From Candidatus Dormiibacterota bacterium (lineage in GTDB: Bacteria; Chloroflexota; Dormibacteria; Dormibacterales; Dormibacteraceae): DNA of 9,088 nucleotides. Below, piece by piece: positions 5,928 to 9,088 of this stretch. Position 1 is the first letter of the stretch; the number at the start of each line of letters is the position of its first letter. A model generated the notes under the pieces. That model had not been told where the DNA came from. It worked only from the letters and a program-made list of their open reading frames with translations, and did no database searches. The DNA is taken from contig CATPBF010000067.1 in the NCBI GenBank assembly GCA_955652585.1, positions 1 through 9,088 of the forward strand, given 5' to 3'. The translations under genes were made by a program, and so were the position numbers.

Positions 5928-7653
5928 ACGACGAACGGTGCTGGTGGCGCCGGCATGGCCCTATGCCAACGGCCCTCGCCACATCGGCCACGTGGCCGGC
6001 TTTGCCGTGCCCGCCGACGTGCTCGCGCGCTTCGAGCGGTTGCGTGGTTCCCGCGTGCTGATGGCGAGCGGGACCGACGAGCACGGCACTCCGATCACCT
6101 ACGAAGCCGACAAGGAAGGCGTGCCACCGCGCGAGTTCGTCGACCGCAACAACGCCTTGATCGTCGAGGACCTTCGCCGCCTGGGGATGACGTACGACAT
6201 CTTCACGCGCACGACGACCGCCAACCACTATCGGGTCACGCAGGACCTGTTCCTCAAGCTGTACGAGAAGGGCTACCTGGTCAAGAAGACCCAGATGGGT
6301 GCATTCGATCCCGCCAGCGGCCGCACGCTTCCGGACCGCTACATCGAGGGCAAGTGCCCGATCTGCGGTTTCGATGGCGCGCGCGGCGACCAGTGCGACA
6401 ACTGCGGCAACCAGCTCGACCCCATCGACCTGATCGATCCGCACCAGCGGGGCAGCAACGCGCCGGTCGAGTTTCGGGAGACCGAGCATTTCTTCTTCGA
6501 CCTGCCTCAGTTCGGCGACCAGCTCAAGCAATGGATCGAGCAGCACGACCACTGGCGCCCGAACGTGCGCAAGTACTCGCTCGAATTCGTCCGCAACCTC
6601 AAGCCACGGGCCATCACGCGCGACCTGGACTGGGGGGTCCCGGTGCCGCTGCCAGGTTGGGAGGACAACCCGCACAAGAAGATCTATGTCTGGTTCGACG
6701 CGGTCATCGGATACCTGTCCGCTTCCATCGAGTGGGCGGCGGCGCGTGGCGAGCCTGACTCGTGGAAAGACTGGTGGCAGAACGACGACGCCTGGCATTA
6801 CTACGTGATGGGCAAGGACAACATCACCTTTCACACCGTGCTGTGGCCCGCCATCCTCATGGGCGCCGGCGACCTGAAGCTTCCGGACGAGATCGTCGCC
6901 AGCGAATACCTGAACATGAGCGGCAAGAAATTCTCCACCAGCCGCGGGCAGGTCATTCATGTGCGCGACGTGCTCGAGCGCTACGACGCGGACGCGCTGC
7001 GCTACTACCTCATGATCGCGGGACCCGAGAACCAGGACACCGACTTCACGTGGTCGGAGTTCGTGCGCCGGAACAACGATGAGCTGGTGGCCACCTGGGG
7101 CAACCTGGTCCACCGCACCCTCGTCAATGCCCATCGCAACTTCGGCGCCGTGCCGCAACCGCAGCCGCTGACCGAGGTCGACCAGGCGCTCATCAATGAG
7201 ATCGAAGAGGCGCTGGCCCAGGTCGCGTCGCAGCTCGGCCAGGCGCGCTTTCAAGGCGCCCTCAAATACGCGATGACGATGGCCGCCAAGGTCAACGTCT
7301 ACCTCGGCACCGAGCAACCGTGGCACACCATCAAGACCGATCGCGAGAGGGCCGGCACCGTCCTGTACGTGGCGCTTCGGTGTGTCGACAACCTCAAGAC
7401 GATGCTCACGCCGTTCTTGCCGTTCTCCTCCCAGCGGCTCCACCGCATGCTGGGTTATGAGGACGTGATTGCTCCGCAACCGCACGTCCGCGAGTTCGCA
7501 AAGGACGGTGATTCGCATCTGGTGCTCACCGGCAATTACGAAAGCGTTGACCGCTGGCGACCCTCGGAGCTGGCGCCAGGCCGAGCCCTGATCCCGCCGG
7601 AGGCTCTCTTCAAGCGGCTGGACGACGTCGTCGAAGAAGAACCGCCGGTTTGA
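5908..7653 (+). CDS. metG: Methionyl-tRNA synthetase
   Basis: MetG attaches methionine to tRNA-Met in the cytoplasm, using ATP. Numbered from GTG 5908 (581 residues), the class I signature is HIGH at 25-28 within 'YANGPRHIGHVAGF'. A four-cysteine zinc knuckle follows at C150, C153, C163 and C166, and the second signature is KFSTS at 341-345 ('MSGKKFSTSRG'). KFSTS replaces the common KMSKS; similar forms occur in actinobacterial-type MetG. The anticodon-binding domain fills the rest and ends in 'LFKRLDDVVEEEPPV'. There is no C-terminal EMAP-like tRNA-binding domain, which makes this the short form. The start is uncertain: GTG 5908 overlaps rsmI by 20 bases, GTG 5938 would give no overlap, and TTG 5896 is possible. 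None has a convincing Shine-Dalgarno site. The frame is open further upstream (from 5803), but those residues are the shadow of rsmI. The gene ends in a TTGA overlap with tatD. Confidence 0.95.
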   Translation: MLETKPERRTVLVAPAWPYANGPRHIGHVAGFAVPADVLARFERLRGSRVLMASGTDEHGTPITYEADKEGVPPREFVDRNNALIVEDLRRLGMTYDIFTRTTTANHYRVTQDLFLKLYEKGYLVKKTQMGAFDPASGRTLPDRYIEGKCPICGFDGARGDQCDNCGNQLDPIDLIDPHQRGSNAPVEFRETEHFFFDLPQFGDQLKQWIEQHDHWRPNVRKYSLEFVRNLKPRAITRDLDWGVPVPLPGWEDNPHKKIYVWFDAVIGYLSASIEWAAARGEPDSWKDWWQNDDAWHYYVMGKDNITFHTVLWPAILMGAGDLKLPDEIVASEYLNMSGKKFSTSRGQVIHVRDVLERYDADALRYYLMIAGPENQDTDFTWSEFVRRNNDELVATWGNLVHRTLVNAHRNFGAVPQPQPLTEVDQALINEIEEALAQVASQLGQARFQGALKYAMTMAAKVNVYLGTEQPWHTIKTDRERAGTVLYVALRCVDNLKTMLTPFLPFSSQRLHRMLGYEDVIAPQPHVREFAKDGDSHLVLTGNYESVDRWRPSELAPGRALIPPEALFKRLDDVVEEEPPV

Positions 7654-8399
7654 TAGATACGCACCTCCACATGGAGGAGCTGGGTGATGTCACCGAGGTC
7701 GTAAGGGAAGCGGTAGAGGCAGGCGTGACCGGCCTGATCGCGATGGGGGTCGACCTCGAACGAAGCCGGACCGCGGTCTCGCTTGCTCATCAGCACAGCG
7801 AGGTCTGGGCGGCGGTGGGACACTTTCCGCTCGAGCCTGAGGACCCTGACATCGATGCGCTGCGGGAGCTGGCGGCCGACGACCGGGTGGTGGCGATCGG
7901 CGAGATCGGGCTGGACTTCGAGGCTGTCGGCGGCGTCGAGCCTGCGCGCCAGATCGAACGAATCGAGACCTTTTTCGGCCTCGCTCGCGAGCTGTCTCTG
8001 CCCGTCTCGATCCACAACCGCGGCGCAGGTGAAGAGCTCGCTCTGGCGATCAAGCGTCATCCCGGCTTGCGTGGCGTGATGCATTACTTCGCGCTCGAGT
8101 GGGATTGGGCCGAACGATTTCTCGACCTCGGGTTCTACCTCTCGTTCGCCGGTCTCATCACTCGTCCGAGCCGCGCCGCCTTGCGTGAAGTGGTCAAACG
8201 GTGCCCTCCGGACAGGCTGCTGCTCGAGACCGACTCACCCTATGGCAACGCTCACAAGCGAATGGGCGTGCCGAACCGTCCGGCGTACCTGTTTGACACG
8301 GCGGAGGTAGTCGCGGAACTGCGCGGGCTGGACCTTCACGAGCTCGACGACCTCGAGACCGCCAATGCGAGGACGCTGTTCACGCGGATCCGTCGGTGA
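7650..8399 (+). CDS. tatD: TatD-family metal-dependent hydrolase (DNase)
   Basis: TatD proteins are cytoplasmic TIM-barrel hydrolases with divalent-metal nuclease activity, linked to DNA repair and degradation. This 249-residue protein keeps the expected metal ligands: H5 and H7 ('DTHLH'), E85 ('AIGEIGLDF'), H122 ('SIHNRG'), H145 ('VMHYF') and D195 ('LLETDSPY'). Length is close to the usual 250-260. The motif around H145 is usually 'HCFSG', here 'HYFAL', and the early 'GIHP' is 'GHFP' (57-60). These are mild departures that leave the ligands intact. The start is TTG 7650, overlapping the metG stop as TTGA. It gives the canonical N-terminus MIDTHLH, and the purine run 7633-7640 may serve as a weak ribosome binding site. 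It ends in a GTGA overlap with rsmA. The substrate in this organism cannot be told from sequence. Confidence 0.93.
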   Translation: MIDTHLHMEELGDVTEVVREAVEAGVTGLIAMGVDLERSRTAVSLAHQHSEVWAAVGHFPLEPEDPDIDALRELAADDRVVAIGEIGLDFEAVGGVEPARQIERIETFFGLARELSLPVSIHNRGAGEELALAIKRHPGLRGVMHYFALEWDWAERFLDLGFYLSFAGLITRPSRAALREVVKRCPPDRLLLETDSPYGNAHKRMGVPNRPAYLFDTAEVVAELRGLDLHELDDLETANARTLFTRIRR

Positions 8400-9088
8400 T
8401 CGACCCGGCCGACTCGCATCAGCTCGACGGCCTGCTGCGGCGACATCGCATCGAGCTGAAGCACGGCCTTGGACAGAATTTTCTGACCGACCCGTCGGTG
8501 CGCGACGCCGTTGCCGAAGCGGCGGGCATCACTCCCGACGACGACGTGCTCGAGGTTGGCGCGGGCGTTGGCACGCTCACGATCGCGCTCGCTCCCAGAT
8601 CGCGCAGGTTGGTTGCCGTCGAGCTGGACGGCCGGCTCATACCCGCCCTGCGAGAGTCGCTCGCCGGTCACGACAACGTCGAGGTCGTGCGGACAGACAT
8701 CCTGCGGTTCAACGTCCGCTCCGCGTTTCCCGACGGAAACGAGATTGTCGCGGGCAACATTCCATACAACCTGACAGGAGCGTTGATCCGCAAGCTTCTC
8801 GACGAAGCGCCGCGACCGCGGCGACTGTCGCTGGTGGTGCAGAAGGAGGTCGCGGAGCGATGGACTGCGTCGAGCGGAGCCAGCCTATCGACTGTCGCGG
8901 TGCAGGTTTTCGCAGTCGCGCGGATGCAGTTCACCATTCCCGCCGCTGCTTTCACCCCGCCGCCACGCGTGGATTCGGCGCTGGTGCGGCTCGACGTGCG
9001 CGAGCGGCCCGCAGTCGACGTCGATGATCTCCAAGCCTTCTTCCGGTTCGTCGAGGCGGTTTTTCAAGGTCGCCGGAAGCAGTTGGGC
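8396..9088 (+). CDS. rsmA: 16S rRNA (adenine1518/1519-N6)-dimethyltransferase RsmA/KsgA, 3' end outside window
   Basis: RsmA dimethylates A1518 and A1519 in the last helix of 16S rRNA during small-subunit maturation. The frame runs from GTG 8396, which overlaps the tatD stop as GTGA, to the window edge: 231 residues with no stop. Family members usually have about 260-290, so some tens of residues are missing. Seen: 'LKHGLGQNFLTDPSV' (21-35), SAM-binding motif I 'VLEVGAGVGTLT' (51-62), acidic residues E77 and D101, the catalytic-loop motif NIPY (121-124), 'FTPPPRVDSALV' (186-197) and 'VFQGRRKQLG' (222-231). The segment before residue 170 is slightly compact compared with E. coli. No Shine-Dalgarno site is obvious, which fits coupling to tatD. 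The neighbourhood (rsmI-metG-tatD-rsmA) agrees with the call. An ispE gene often follows but lies beyond this window. Confidence 0.95.
   Translation, partial: MIDPADSHQLDGLLRRHRIELKHGLGQNFLTDPSVRDAVAEAAGITPDDDVLEVGAGVGTLTIALAPRSRRLVAVELDGRLIPALRESLAGHDNVEVVRTDILRFNVRSAFPDGNEIVAGNIPYNLTGALIRKLLDEAPRPRRLSLVVQKEVAERWTASSGASLSTVAVQVFAVARMQFTIPAAAFTPPPRVDSALVRLDVRERPAVDVDDLQAFFRFVEAVFQGRRKQLG

Noticed and set aside
5899..7518. A 539-codon open frame on the minus strand opposite metG
   Set aside because: The plus strand encodes MetG with all signatures. The antisense translation has repeated Val/Asp/Leu/Arg composition typical of mirrored codons.
1..9088. CRISPR arrays, insertion sequences, attachment sites or defence islands
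   Set aside because: No regularly spaced direct repeats, transposase, integrase or terminal inverted repeats were seen. The HNH protein is the only nuclease-like accessory gene and belongs to a common family.

Overview
The window is high-GC bacterial DNA with tightly packed genes, many GTG or TTG starts, and little use of Shine-Dalgarno sites at the promoter-proximal genes. Three things point towards a Dormibacterota/Chloroflexota-type or actinobacterial-type genome: a DUF222/HNH '13E12-like' protein, a MetG with a KFSTS signature instead of KMSKS, and apparently leaderless genes. No 16S sequence or other marker fixes the phylum, so this is inference.

Layout. (1) Positions 1-707 (+) hold the 3' part of a DUF222-HNH endonuclease-like gene. 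It is split in two by an apparent one-base frameshift near position 405. (2) Positions 708-863 hold no supported gene. (3) Positions 864-2427 (-) carry an AAA+ ATPase of unassigned function, with an N-terminal region that looks like a winged helix. A small two-helix membrane protein follows it and seems to have its own promoter overlapping the ATPase stop codon. (4) Positions 2428-2508 are an 81-base divergent promoter region with back-to-back promoter-like elements. Both flanking genes start only about 9-11 bases after their -10 boxes, so both transcripts are probably leaderless. (5) From 2509 to the right edge (+) runs one compact operon: exonuclease-DinG helicase, rsmI, metG, tatD and rsmA/ksgA. 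The last gene is cut by the window edge. Three of the four junctions are four-base stop/start overlaps (TTGA, TTGA, GTGA).

How the genes relate. The operon joins a DNA-repair helicase to translation genes. RsmI and RsmA both methylate 16S rRNA near the decoding centre, MetG charges tRNA-Met, and TatD is a metal-dependent nuclease/hydrolase. The rsmI-metG-tatD-rsmA order is a widely conserved housekeeping block. In many bacteria a further gene (rnmV or an rpf-type gene) lies between tatD and rsmA, but none is present here.

Most of the window is ordinary housekeeping DNA, and I do not see a clearly new multi-gene system. The points most worth a second look are the DinG with an altered first iron-sulfur cysteine position, a perfect hairpin-forming palindrome inside the dinG coding sequence, the unassigned AAA+ ATPase paired with a small membrane protein, the leaderless promoters, and the broken DUF222-HNH gene.
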